Assembly (NCBI GenBank): GCA_966674685.1
Contig: CBKWJC010000024.1
Coordinates: 7,839-71,838, forward strand
Source: Thainema sp966674685
GTDB taxonomy: Bacteria > Cyanobacteriota > Cyanobacteriia > Phormidesmidales > Phormidesmidaceae
Length of the DNA: 64,000 bases
Direction: 5' to 3'
Positions 1-8,965 of the stretch are shown piece by piece. Numbering within the stretch: the stretch's first letter is position 1; every line of letters begins with the position of its first letter. Below the pieces are notes generated by a model. The model made no database searches, was not told the origin of the DNA, and saw only the letters and a program-made list of their open reading frames with translations. Made by a program: the position numbers and the translations under genes.

Positions 1-604
1 CCTTGGTATTGAGCATTTGCTCGTCTAGCAGCCCCACTTGCTCAAAGATAGAGCGACGCACCAGTACGCAGTGAAACTCGGCCAGCTCCGTCTCTTGGCG
101 CTTTAGCTGTGGCTGAATTTGAGTCACAGTTTTGCCCTGGCTATACATTTTCTCTCGCAGCCGTCGCCGCCCAGTTTTATCGACCCAAATGTGGGATTCT
201 CCGCCCGCAAAATGGACTTCGGCATGCAGCGGTTCGTGTTGACACATGAGCGGGCCGACCACAGCCGCACCCGTTTCTTCAGCACAGCTAACCAAGGCTT
301 TGAGCCAACCAGGAGTGACCACTACATCATTGTCAATAAAGACAACATACTTAGTATTAGCTTGTTGAAGTCCTATGTTTCTAGCTTGATTAGGGTATAA
401 ATACTGATTGGTATGTACTATCTCAAAGCCTTTGATTTGAGCTTTCTCTTCTAAATATTTTCTGAGCTTGTACGGTGCTTTTCCATCTACGTATACAAGC
501 TTAAAAGGAATCTGTGTATGGGCATATACACTTTCCAGGGATTTTTCTGCATAACTAAAACGCTCCCTCGGAACAACTACAATAGTGATGTCTGGTTCGT
601 TCAT
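1..604 (-). CDS. Glycosyltransferase family 2, C-terminus outside window
   Basis: Partial gene: the ATG is at 602-604 and the frame stays open to base 1, giving about 201 residues. The N-terminus has the GT2 layout: a beta strand (ITIVVVPRERFSYAEKSLES), a sugar-nucleotide region (LVYVDG) and a DxD-like motif in VVFIDNDVVVTPGWL near residues 87-101. This predicts transfer of a sugar from a nucleotide donor to a glycan acceptor in the cytoplasm. It lies 5' of the window edge in a run of minus-strand glycosyltransferases, so a role in surface polysaccharide synthesis is inferred. Donor and acceptor cannot be read from the sequence. Confidence 0.85.
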   Translation of the reverse strand, partial: MNEPDITIVVVPRERFSYAEKSLESVYAHTQIPFKLVYVDGKAPYKLRKYLEEKAQIKGFEIVHTNQYLYPNQARNIGLQQANTKYVVFIDNDVVVTPGWLKALVSCAEETGAAVVGPLMCQHEPLHAEVHFAGGESHIWVDKTGRRRLREKMYSQGKTVTQIQPQLKRQETELAEFHCVLVRRSIFEQVGLLDEQMLNTK

Positions 605-650
605 GCCTACTCCTAATTTTTAGATTTCAAACGTCATAGAAAAGTCTGAT

Positions 651-1955
651 TTAATCAGAAGATAAAAGTGTGACTTTTGTGGCACGAGAACCTGTATCCT
701 GAGATAAGCTAACACTACTGCCAACTCCAATTAAATCTCTATAGTGTTTCACTAATTTTTCATTAAGATTATTGAGTTCAAAGTTCTGTTCAACAAAAGT
801 TCGCCCTGCCCTGCCCATTTCGTGCCAGCATTCAGGATGAGTGATCAAATAATTCAGCTTTTCAACTAACAAATCCACATTTTTTTCAGGAACCAGAAAT
901 CCTGACACACCATCTTCCACTAATTCTGGAATGCCTCCATGAAAAGTACTTATTACGGGTAATCCTAGTGCCATAGCCTCTTTCAAAACATTGATTGGTG
1001 CGTCTTGATTGCCGTCAGAAGCAGTAATACTGGGGGCAATAAATAAATGACAATTACTTAATATTTGAACAATACTCGATTCGTCTTTCCAACCCAATAA
1101 GTGAATATAGGATTTAGCGTCAAGCTCATCAATTAAATGCTCTAATGTAGATCTTAATGGTCCATCACCAATGATGTGATAGCTCAAGTCCGGAGTGGTT
1201 TTCTTTTGCTTGGCGATTGCTTTAATAGCATACTCAAAACCCTTTTTTTCAACTAATCTTCCAGTACTGGCAATTCGGATAGATTCTCCTGACTTCAGAG
1301 AACATGGACAAAACTGAAATTTATTAACATCCAGGCCTGAAAAATGAACCGCTAGTTTCTGAGGATCGCAACCCAGCTCAATTACTCTTTGACGGAAAAA
1401 ATCGCAATTAACTAAAGAATAATCTACGTCTCTAAAAAGCTTTCGGTAGGTTTTATCGCCGCCTTTTCTAACGTGACAGCTAATATCAAAACCTCGAAAC
1501 ATCAGTACTAGCTTGGGAGTTGGCTTCATGATTCGTTTGAGTGCTAACCCTTGATAGCCCAAGGTGCCAAACTGACAATGAATAATGTCATAGGTAAGAT
1601 CTTTGTTCATCAAGGCTGTGGCTGAGTATAAGAGCCATAGCCCTGCAGCTTGTTCTCCATAAGCAAAAACATTCAAAGAACGGGCGATTAACTTTGGTTG
1701 CTTATAAAGTTGTGTCAAAACTAGTCCAATGCCTTTTATAGCCCGAACCAAATGATTTGAGGGAATTTGGGGCAGACGATAGGTATGCTCTATCAAGCGA
1801 TAGTGATTTACATCGGGATGTACGATAGACCAATCTTCTATTTGTTGGGTAAAAATATCAACATGATGTCCTCGGTCTATTAATCCCGTTATCTGATTAA
1901 GAATAAAGGTTTCCGATAACTTCGGAAAGTGACTAACTAAGAATGCGATTCGCAT
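651..1955 (-). CDS. Glycosyltransferase family 4 (WcaL/EpsF-like)
   Basis: A 434-residue GT-B fold glycosyltransferase. The N-terminus (MRIAFLVSHFPKLSETFI) is typical of colanic-acid-type GT4 enzymes. The C-terminal Rossmann domain carries GRLVEKKGFEYAI and the nucleotide-sugar motif EAMALGLPVISTFHGGIPEL with the family E-x7-E spacing, followed by VEDGVSGFLVP. It lies only 5 bp downstream of the stop-to-start junction with the preceding GT2 gene (start of this gene 1955, end of that one 1961), so co-transcription is likely. A role in exopolysaccharide assembly is inferred from context; the sugar is unknown. Confidence 0.93.
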   Translation of the reverse strand: MRIAFLVSHFPKLSETFILNQITGLIDRGHHVDIFTQQIEDWSIVHPDVNHYRLIEHTYRLPQIPSNHLVRAIKGIGLVLTQLYKQPKLIARSLNVFAYGEQAAGLWLLYSATALMNKDLTYDIIHCQFGTLGYQGLALKRIMKPTPKLVLMFRGFDISCHVRKGGDKTYRKLFRDVDYSLVNCDFFRQRVIELGCDPQKLAVHFSGLDVNKFQFCPCSLKSGESIRIASTGRLVEKKGFEYAIKAIAKQKKTTPDLSYHIIGDGPLRSTLEHLIDELDAKSYIHLLGWKDESSIVQILSNCHLFIAPSITASDGNQDAPINVLKEAMALGLPVISTFHGGIPELVEDGVSGFLVPEKNVDLLVEKLNYLITHPECWHEMGRAGRTFVEQNFELNNLNEKLVKHYRDLIGVGSSVSLSQDTGSRATKVTLLSSD

Positions 1956-1960
1956 AATCT

Positions 1961-2884
1961 TTATGTACGAATAGATGTTCCGCCAAATCTAAGTCTAATT
2001 ATTTCCCAAGCAGAGATATAACGAACTACAAACATTAGGAATGAGACTTTGACTTTTTGATCGATCCCCTGCAAACGCATGTCTAGAAAAGTATTCATAG
2101 TAAAAAAGATGGGAGGCGAGAGATTTTGAAACAGAATTTTCAGGATAATATACTGGCGTTGCCAAAAGGTGTTGGCTCGCCTTAGCTGCAAATCATAATG
2201 TCCTCCTGTGATACGACGAGTGCGAGTATATAGCTCTCGAAAGGAGGCACGCGCAGGATGTTGCACTAAGACTTCCTCAGCATAAACTTGTTGATAACCT
2301 CGGCTATAAATTCGAGAGCCCCATTCCATATCCCCCCCGGATCTCAGTTGAGTGTCAAACTTTCCTATCTCATCAACTACATGCCGCCAGGTAAAAACGT
2401 TAGCGGTTGCCCCTCCATGAAATTGTTTGAGTAAATTGACTTGAGAAAATGCCGTGACGCTTTCATATAGTTCTACGGGCGTAGGAGCTTGAGGATTGGT
2501 AAAGAAAAGTTGGACTTTACCAACTACCTGTCCACAGTTTGGAGTTTGCTGTAAGCGAAGTAGTCCTTTCTCTAACCAGTCCGGAGCTGGAATGCAGTCA
2601 GCGTCAGTGAAGGCAATCACCTCACCTCTAGCTAAGGTAAGACCTTGATTCCGAGCCGCATAGGAACCGGGAGTTGGCTCAAACGTGAGGATGATGTTGT
2701 CATAGGGTTCGACTGCCGCTTTAATCGGGTCAATCGGCTCAGAGCCGTTGTCTACGACAATCACTTCAAACTGCGATCGCGCATAGGTCTGTTGGGCTAA
2801 AGCAGTCAAACAGAGCTGTAAGCGCTCCCCATCATTGAAGACGGGGATAATCACTGAAATGAATGGGCGATCAGAACTGGCCAT
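1961..2884 (-). CDS. Glycosyltransferase family 2
   Basis: About 307 residues from the ATG at 2882-2884, just before MASSDRPFISVIIPVFND. A longer frame reaches 3043 but overlaps the 3' end of the upstream flavoprotein by 140 bp, so I prefer the internal start. GT2 hallmarks are ISVIIPVFNDG, FEVIVVDNGS, the RNQGL region and the DxD motif in IAFTDADCIPAPDWL. A C-terminal region with hydrophobic segments (IILKILFQNL, VSFLMFVVRYISAWEII) suggests membrane association. It sits between a GT4 gene and the flavoprotein gene in a minus-strand run. The acceptor is unknown. Confidence 0.9.
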   Translation of the reverse strand: MASSDRPFISVIIPVFNDGERLQLCLTALAQQTYARSQFEVIVVDNGSEPIDPIKAAVEPYDNIILTFEPTPGSYAARNQGLTLARGEVIAFTDADCIPAPDWLEKGLLRLQQTPNCGQVVGKVQLFFTNPQAPTPVELYESVTAFSQVNLLKQFHGGATANVFTWRHVVDEIGKFDTQLRSGGDMEWGSRIYSRGYQQVYAEEVLVQHPARASFRELYTRTRRITGGHYDLQLRRANTFWQRQYIILKILFQNLSPPIFFTMNTFLDMRLQGIDQKVKVSFLMFVVRYISAWEIIRLRFGGTSIRT

Positions 2885-2903
2885 GACGTTTCCCTCAGCG
2901 ATA

Positions 2904-4391
2904 CTAGGCTGCACGAGATAGCGGCTGGGTATTAGCCTGCGGTAATGCTCCTTGCCGTACCTTTGACCACTCCTGATCGGTAAAGTTCTCGTGATAAGAA
3001 CGCTCGACATTGACATTCCAGAGATCGTGTTGCTCTCCAACAATATTGCGAGCTGCTAGCAGCGCCGTCAACATCGAATGATCCTGGTTGTTATAGCGAT
3101 GCATTCCGTTGCGTCCAACCGTTTGCAGATTTTCAAAAGTTTTAATGTAATCTTCTAGAACCTGCAAATGTTTGCGATACTCACCGTCATAAACAGGATA
3201 TGCCTTGCGTTGACGAATCACACAACCATCTTCCACATCGCCCAGCTTCACCCCTAAATCGAGACGAACAACTTCCTGAGCAGCCAAATCAATCAGTTGC
3301 TGATTAGGCATTTCCCAAAGTTCATCTCCTTCGCTACAGAAATACTCCATGCCTAAGCAGGTTTTTTGAGGATCGGGTACCATTTCTGGACTCCAGTTTT
3401 TGAAGTTTTGAATGCGACCCACTTTAAATTCAGGACTGTGGATATACAGCCAATTGTCTGGAAACAAATGCTCGCGATTAACAATCAGCGACACAATTAA
3501 AAAGTCGCGATACTTAAGTCCTTGTGCTGCGGCTAACACCTCCTCCGGTGGCAGTGGGTCGAGGCGATTGACTAACAATGCAATCGGCATGGAGTTGACA
3601 AAATGATCGCCTATCAGTTCGAGTATCTCGTCACCCTGCTTCGCAATTACTTTGGTAATTCGCTTTCCTTCCCGCTCCACGCGAATGACTTCGGTATTGA
3701 GATGCACAGGTGAACCATGCATATTCAGCAGATCTTGGCAGCGCTCCCACATCATGCCAGGGCCAAGACGGGGATAGTCAAATTTTTTGATCAGGCTTTT
3801 AGCATTCTGACTACCAAAGGCCGCATTGATAACAGCTTGCTTGAGCGACATATTCTGAATACGCTGAGCAGCCCAATCTGCTCGGATTTGACTACAGGGA
3901 ATACCCCAAACTTTCTCCGTATAAGTCTTAAAGAAAATCCGATAAAGCCGCTCTCCAAAGCAGTCGATGACCCATTCTTCAAACGTTTCTGCTTCGAAAT
4001 TTGGATTTCGATATTTATGCAATTTAGCTTTTAAGTAGCTGAACAGAATGAGAGTGCTTCTGATTGGCCCTAGATTGTTCAGGGTTTTGAATAGCGATAG
4101 CGGATAGTCATAAAACTTGTGGTCGTAATAAATCCGCGATAGTCGAGGGGTTTGGATGAAATCATCCCCCAAAATTTCTTTCCAAACCGCTTGCACTTCA
4201 CCAACTTTGGTAAAAAAGCGGTGTCCGCCAATGTCAAACCGATAGCCCTTATAGGTTTCTGTGCGAGAAATGCCGCCTACTCTATCGGCCTTTTCAAGCA
4301 CGATTGATTTTTGGCCGTGCTTCATCAACTCATAACTTGCAGTGAGTCCAGCAGGGCCACCCCCGATGATGACTACGGGAAAAGATTTCAT
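2904..4391 (-). CDS. FAD-dependent oxidoreductase, UDP-galactopyranose mutase-like
   Basis: A 495-residue flavoprotein. The dinucleotide-binding motif IIGGGPAGLTASYELMKHG opens the protein, followed by the second flavin motif VLEKADRVGGISRT and the GYRFDIGGHRFFTK segment typical of UGM-like and protoporphyrinogen-oxidase-like proteins. I chose the start at 4391 because a GGAG lies about nine bases upstream; an upstream in-frame ATG at 4448 adds 19 unconserved-looking residues. Homologues of this type occur in polysaccharide clusters with GT2 enzymes, as here. The reaction is not established: sugar-ring isomerisation or another flavin-dependent sugar modification are both possible. Confidence 0.85.
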   Translation of the reverse strand: MKSFPVVIIGGGPAGLTASYELMKHGQKSIVLEKADRVGGISRTETYKGYRFDIGGHRFFTKVGEVQAVWKEILGDDFIQTPRLSRIYYDHKFYDYPLSLFKTLNNLGPIRSTLILFSYLKAKLHKYRNPNFEAETFEEWVIDCFGERLYRIFFKTYTEKVWGIPCSQIRADWAAQRIQNMSLKQAVINAAFGSQNAKSLIKKFDYPRLGPGMMWERCQDLLNMHGSPVHLNTEVIRVEREGKRITKVIAKQGDEILELIGDHFVNSMPIALLVNRLDPLPPEEVLAAAQGLKYRDFLIVSLIVNREHLFPDNWLYIHSPEFKVGRIQNFKNWSPEMVPDPQKTCLGMEYFCSEGDELWEMPNQQLIDLAAQEVVRLDLGVKLGDVEDGCVIRQRKAYPVYDGEYRKHLQVLEDYIKTFENLQTVGRNGMHRYNNQDHSMLTALLAARNIVGEQHDLWNVNVERSYHENFTDQEWSKVRQGALPQANTQPLSRAA

Positions 4392-4481
4392 ATCAATTAA
4401 CTCCAAATACTTGCGTCGTACATCTCGAACGTTGCGAATCAAGTGCACCCAACTGCCGTATTTAACGGGCGGTCAGATAAC

Positions 4482-5558
4482 CTATCTGGACTTACAAACT
4501 CCCCAAGGCATGGGTGGTTGCGGTAAGTGCAACTGGCTTGAGAAATGCCTCAAGCTGCCGTATGCAAAGGCAAGCCCGCCGTAGAGGAAATAAAACCAGT
4601 GCCAGGGAATCACTCGTAAAGCAAACCAAAGCCCCCGCTGGCGATAAAAGAATCGATATACATCCCAGTTGATTGCCAATAGCCCGAGCACTAGGGCTGC
4701 GGCAATTCCGAGGAGCCAAAATGTTAATCCGCTGGTCGTTAAACTGGTGACTAGACTGGTTACTAAACTAGCAACTAGAGTAAATGCAATAATGACGCTG
4801 ATGCGATTTGTATGGTTCAGGTTCAAATCGGCGTTGAAAGTGCGATCGCTTAAAATCAGCTCTGTCCAGGGTAGTGCTCGGTAAAATATTTCTGCTCGCA
4901 ACAAAGAAAGCGGCGTCCAGCGCTTTAAATGTTTAACCTGAATGTCTTTACACAGGCGAATAGAATATCCTGCTTGCTTCAATCGATAGCCTAGCTCAAT
5001 GTCTTCTACACAAGGCTTACGATAACTTTCATCAAAACCACCAACAGCCTGAAAAACTGAGCGGCGAATGGCTCCACAAGCACCCCAAAACGTAGAGGCA
5101 ACGTCAGAAGATATTTGATGAGTGTAGTGATGAAATAAATTCTTGTATTGAGATAGAAAATTGTCAGCACCCGGTGCATCGTCATACGAGCCAATTACGG
5201 CTGCAATGTTTTTTTCTTGTTGAAATACATCTACCAAACGGGAGATTGTATCTCTGTGAATCGTGACATCAGCATCAACGAAAAACACAATATCGCCTTG
5301 AGCCGCGTTTGCCCCCCGGTTTCTGGCTCGGGCTGGGCCACCCGCAGTAGGGTACCTGAAAACTTTTGCTCCAAAGGATTCTGCGACCTGCCAGGAGCCA
5401 TCCATATCGCCATCAGCCACAACGATGATTTCATCAGGCTGCTGACTCGATTGCTTAAGACTATTAAGACACTGACGGAAACTGTTCCCCCCATTGTGAA
5501 CTGGAATGACAACTGAAATTTTTGGCTTTGATAACACGTCGGTCTGCTGAAAATTCAT
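4482..5558 (-). CDS. Glycosyltransferase family 2 with C-terminal membrane segments
   Basis: A 358-residue protein. The catalytic GT2 domain covers about residues 13-235: ISVVIPVHNGGNSFRQCLNS, EIIVVADGD, ARARNRGANAAQGD, the DxD motif in IVFFVDADVTIH, and CVEDIELGYRLKQAGYSIRL, which holds the ED motif of processive-type enzymes. Two or three hydrophobic helices follow (SVIIAFTLVASLVTSLVTSL, FWLLGIAAALVLGLLAI, VIPWHWFYFLYGGLAFAYG). This is the first gene of the minus-strand glycan run. An inner-membrane glycosyltransferase acting on a lipid-linked acceptor is inferred. A triplet repeat (LVTSLVTSLTTS) in the first helix shows as a near-perfect DNA repeat at about 4735-4775. Confidence 0.92.
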   Translation of the reverse strand: MNFQQTDVLSKPKISVVIPVHNGGNSFRQCLNSLKQSSQQPDEIIVVADGDMDGSWQVAESFGAKVFRYPTAGGPARARNRGANAAQGDIVFFVDADVTIHRDTISRLVDVFQQEKNIAAVIGSYDDAPGADNFLSQYKNLFHHYTHQISSDVASTFWGACGAIRRSVFQAVGGFDESYRKPCVEDIELGYRLKQAGYSIRLCKDIQVKHLKRWTPLSLLRAEIFYRALPWTELILSDRTFNADLNLNHTNRISVIIAFTLVASLVTSLVTSLTTSGLTFWLLGIAAALVLGLLAINWDVYRFFYRQRGLWFALRVIPWHWFYFLYGGLAFAYGSLRHFSSQLHLPQPPMPWGVCKSR

Positions 5559-5669
5559 GAGATCAGAACTGAATAGAGAATGTGTGTACAGGCCAATAAC
5601 GCAAGGTCAAACTCAGTAGATAGGTCTAGATAGCTCAGCTTCACAATGAAGGATCGTCGCCTGCATCAT

Positions 5670-5756
5670 GCTAAGCTGAGACCGAAAGAGGTGATGTGTG
5701 GCCACGTTACGGCGGCAACATCGCTCTTTGGGTTTTAGTGCAAGATGTGAGAAGAC
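5670..5756. repeat. P5-type palindromic repeat
   Basis: Imperfect inverted repeat: CCGAAAGAGGTGATGT on the left pairs with ACATCGCTCTTTGG on the right around a GCCGC-like centre, ending in TTTTAGTGCAAGATGTGAG. The same outer sequence recurs at about 14490-14515, 23248-23339 and, degenerate, elsewhere. Confidence 0.65.
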
Positions 5757-6084
5757 AATTGAGGGCAAATAGAGTAAACCCTTACAGAGCAAAGGATTTA
5801 AGCCCCTTGTTCAGCATAGCCTCACCAAGAATTAGCACTAAGTATTGATAGTACTCATGTAGAAATAAAGTATCTTTCAATACCACAATTTTCAATTTTT
5901 TCTAGAAAGCTCGCATCCCTAGACCTAATGTTTTAGACAATTCGAAACTTGGTAAGACTGGAAGGAAGAGGTTAAGGGAACACTAAGAATATGCAAGGAA
6001 TATATTATGGACAGCTTGTTGTCTCAGTAATCAATTTTCTTCCTTAATTTATGTCGATAAGCTATCACGCCCATCACGGCCGAT

Positions 6085-6117
6085 TCATGAGAAATTCTTC
6101 ATCTTTATGAGAAGTTC
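6085..6117. promoter_or_regulatory. Direct repeat, possible regulator site
   Basis: ATGAGAAATTC at 6087-6097 is followed by ATGAGAAGTTC at 6107-6117, a 20-bp (two helical turns) period, both preceded by T-rich bases. This spacing suits a dimeric response regulator, but no gene start lies close by on either strand, so function is speculative. Confidence 0.2.
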
Positions 6118-6705
6118 ATATTGCAATTTGTGTAATAACTACAACCTTTCTGTGTTGCTTATCAGTAAAAAAGCACGATGATTTTCAACTCTTTGACTGT
6201 AATTGTTTTGACTGCTACATAGTGGCATGATGCCTATGAGTAATTGATACAATTCAGCATGTCTAGGAACAAAAAGGCGTCTGGAGTAGTCACTTGTCGG
6301 TTTGCTCATATCTTTCTGGCACCTTGCATTTTGAGACGCTGAAGCGGTTGATATACACAGCAGACCGCGATGGAGGAAGGTCTTTGCAAGAACTGAACCT
6401 GCTCTCCCACCACAATTGGAAAAAGGGGATCGGAGATAAGGGCTGTTGGCAAAAACGGAATGCTTCCGATGGATTTGGATTGAATTTGGTTTAGATTTGG
6501 ATGCTACATTACCATCCAAACTTATTTGCTATAGCACTACTGATCTCAGTGGTTCTGAGGAGTATTTGAAGCAAGGAGATTGTTAAATTCGATACATAGA
6601 AATTGGGTCAAGTGTTTTATTTTCAAGAAATTTTATCACTTGAAACTTTTGCATTGAAAATCTATCTATGGACAGAGGGTATGTAGTTTGAGTAGTCCTT
6701 TTGCG

Positions 6706-8718
6706 TTAGCACATCATGATTAACCGCGTGGGTTCTAGGTAAACTTGCCAAGGGAACGATTTTATTTTTAACTGTTCCCATTTTTCGCGATAAACCTCGG
6801 CCTGAAGATGATAGTCCTGGGGCGATTGAGGTTCACTATGGAGCTTGAGGTAGAGGGTGACGCGGTGCTGAGTTTCGCTGACCATTGCTAGCCAGCAGGG
6901 AAACGAATTGCGATCGCAGGGCTGGTGGGGCTGTGGGAACTGGATATGGTGTGCCCGTAGCCCCACATAGCCAGTTGCGGATACCATTGGAGTGCCGACC
7001 TGGAGGCAGCAGTTCCAGTCGAGGGCTTCGATGTAGTCATCATCGATGCGGCGGGCGCGGGAAAAGTTTTTGCACTCAGTGACTTTTGCAACTTCGAGCG
7101 TGGGCGGACGTTCAAAAATAGCTTCCCTGCTGCCTTCTGCCTGAATTTGGCCCTCCGAGAGCACTAGCAACTGGGTGCAAACTCGATAGGCTTCTTCTAG
7201 TTTGTGGGTGATGAACAGAGTCACCCCCCGGTATTGAGACAGGACTTCAATCAGCAGTTTTTCAATATGGCTACGCAGGTAGGTATCCAGAGCGGACAGC
7301 GGCTCATCTAATAAGAGAATGTCGGGCTGAATTGCGATCGCACGAGCCAGAGCCACCCGCTGCTGCTGTCCCCCAGAAAGCTGGTGCGGATAACGGTCTC
7401 CCAAACCGCTCAACCCCATGTCATCTAAATACTTCACCACGGCTGCTGTCCGCTGTGATCTGGGCGTATCTCCCATGCCAAAGGCAATATTTTGAGCCAC
7501 AGTGAGATGGGGAAAGAGAGCATAGTTCTGGAAGACTAGGCCAACTTTGCGATCGCGACTCGGTACGTTAATTCGCTGATCCGAGTCAAACAATACTCGC
7601 CCATTCAGCACAATCCGCCCCTGGGAAGGTGTTTCTAACCCAGCAATACAGCGTAGAGTCATACTTTTTCCTGATCCGGATGCCCCTAGTATCCCCATTG
7701 GCTCATGATTGGCTGTAAATCCCAGCTTCAGTCGAAACCCCGGCACCTGCCTCTCAATCCGCACCACCAGTTCAGCTTGAGTGCGAGATGACCCAGTAGC
7801 CGCCGGAACCGACTCCAGTACGGATCGAGGAGCTACCATAGCCACCGAACGAGTAACGCCAGTTCCCAAAATCGAGGCTACAAATGAAGCCCCCTTGCTC
7901 CCCTGTCTCAATGCTCGCGCCGGAGAAGATAGGGGGGCTGGAAAACGATCTTGTGGTGTCAATCCGACTGGTAGCAAACCAAATTGATTGCCGCTCAATG
8001 TCCCAAAAAAGACCCAGTTAAAGCCGCGCTTGACCCAGGCATTGGCGGCTGTGGTTTTGTGGGACTGGCTGCGGTTGCTGTAGTTAATTCCAGCAATCAC
8101 CACCAGGGAAACCGCGATCATCAGCAAGACCCAAGCCAGAGCAACACCCATACGTCCTGCTTCTGCGGCAAAGAAAATGGCGATCGGAATGGTCTGGGTC
8201 ACACCCGGAATACTGCCGCCGATCATCAGCGTTGCCCCAAATTCACCCAAAGCGCGGGCAAAAGCCAGTACCGTACCTGCTAATACTCCCGGCCAAGCCA
8301 AGGGCAGCAAAATCTGCCAAAAAATTCGTCCTTCCGAGGCTCCCAGTGTGCGGGCAGAACTCAGCAAATTGAGATCCACCTGCTCAAACGCGCCCAGTAC
8401 GGTCTTATACATCAACGGAAACGCCACTACCGTTGCTGCAACCACTGCCGCCGTCCAGGTAAAGATAATGGAGAGACCTATCTGGTCGAGCAGCCTGCCA
8501 ACAGGACTAGTTTTGCCCAACAGCAGCAGCAGCAAAAAGCCCACTACAGTTGGCGGCAGCACTAGGGGCAGCGTTAAAACCCCATCAATGACTCCCCTGG
8601 CTCGACCCCGATAGCCCAGCATCCAGCGAGCAACGAGAATGCCCATCACAGCCGCTAGCAGCGTAGCGACAAACGATGTTTTCAGCGAAATCCAAAGGGG
8701 AGCCAGGTCTAAAGACAT
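6706..8718 (-). CDS. modBC: Fused molybdate ABC transporter ModB-ModC
   Basis: A single 670-residue protein joins the membrane permease and the ATPase of a molybdate importer. Residues about 1-215 are ModB: several hydrophobic helices and the permease-ATPase coupling segment ending in GEFGATLMIGG. A poorly conserved linker of roughly 95 residues follows. The ATPase then shows Walker A (GASGSGKS, about 345-352), the Q-loop, the signature LSGGQQQ (about 447-453) and Walker B (ILLLDEP, about 467-473). The C-terminal 150 residues resemble a degenerate Mop/TOBE region. I start at the ATG at 8716-8718 (MSLDLAPLWISLKTSF), where homology begins. The gene lies downstream of modA on the same strand. 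ModBC fusions are known in cyanobacteria. Confidence 0.93.
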   Translation of the reverse strand: MSLDLAPLWISLKTSFVATLLAAVMGILVARWMLGYRGRARGVIDGVLTLPLVLPPTVVGFLLLLLLGKTSPVGRLLDQIGLSIIFTWTAAVVAATVVAFPLMYKTVLGAFEQVDLNLLSSARTLGASEGRIFWQILLPLAWPGVLAGTVLAFARALGEFGATLMIGGSIPGVTQTIPIAIFFAAEAGRMGVALAWVLLMIAVSLVVIAGINYSNRSQSHKTTAANAWVKRGFNWVFFGTLSGNQFGLLPVGLTPQDRFPAPLSSPARALRQGSKGASFVASILGTGVTRSVAMVAPRSVLESVPAATGSSRTQAELVVRIERQVPGFRLKLGFTANHEPMGILGASGSGKSMTLRCIAGLETPSQGRIVLNGRVLFDSDQRINVPSRDRKVGLVFQNYALFPHLTVAQNIAFGMGDTPRSQRTAAVVKYLDDMGLSGLGDRYPHQLSGGQQQRVALARAIAIQPDILLLDEPLSALDTYLRSHIEKLLIEVLSQYRGVTLFITHKLEEAYRVCTQLLVLSEGQIQAEGSREAIFERPPTLEVAKVTECKNFSRARRIDDDYIEALDWNCCLQVGTPMVSATGYVGLRAHHIQFPQPHQPCDRNSFPCWLAMVSETQHRVTLYLKLHSEPQSPQDYHLQAEVYREKWEQLKIKSFPWQVYLEPTRLIMMC

Positions 8719-8850
8719 GAGCAAAACTTGAGTTGGAGCAGTAGGCAGTCCGATCTTGCACCTTGTAACTGAGAATCCCAAAAGATTATCTTGTCGTCGT
8801 GATACGGTGGCACAATTATCCGGCTGGATACTGGTGCAAGATGTGATGTC

Positions 8851-8943
8851 AAGTCTGTGTATGAGAACCCAATTTGTTGTTTATAAAATGTTCGCTCAGC
8901 AAACGTTGCACAAACGATAAATTATGGATTTTCAACCAGACTT
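8851..8943. repeat. P3 palindromic element between modA and modBC
   Basis: A 93-bp element with perfect 7-bp terminal inverted repeats (AAGTCTG / CAGACTT), inner arms AACCCAATTTGTTG-like, and a central hairpin. Further copies lie at 17178-17270, 18568-18659, 61354-61443 and, interrupted, at about 40513-40706. It fills most of the 247-bp gap between modA and modBC and could affect their relative expression. Confidence 0.85.
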
Positions 8944-8965
8944 TCGATGAGTCTTTTAAGTCTTT

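Larger units (their letters stand above)
5559..6705. other. 1.15-kb intergenic region, no convincing gene
   Basis: This stretch separates the glycan genes from modBC; both flanking genes read leftward. It holds one P5-type palindrome (about 5670-5756) and a direct repeat (6085-6117). Reading frames of up to 126 codons exist, but they lack recognisable domains, good ribosome-binding sites or plausible composition. Promoters for the glycan run are expected in its left part, but I cannot assign one. Confidence 0.5.

Noticed and set aside
2885..3043. Longer start for the GT2 gene at 1961-2884
   Set aside because: The extension overlaps the flavoprotein gene by 140 bp and has no glycosyltransferase-like sequence.
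6139..6519. A 126-codon minus-strand frame in the gap before modBC
   Set aside because: No domain, no ribosome-binding site, Ser/Arg/Cys-rich composition and an overlapping plus-strand frame; it looks like chance.
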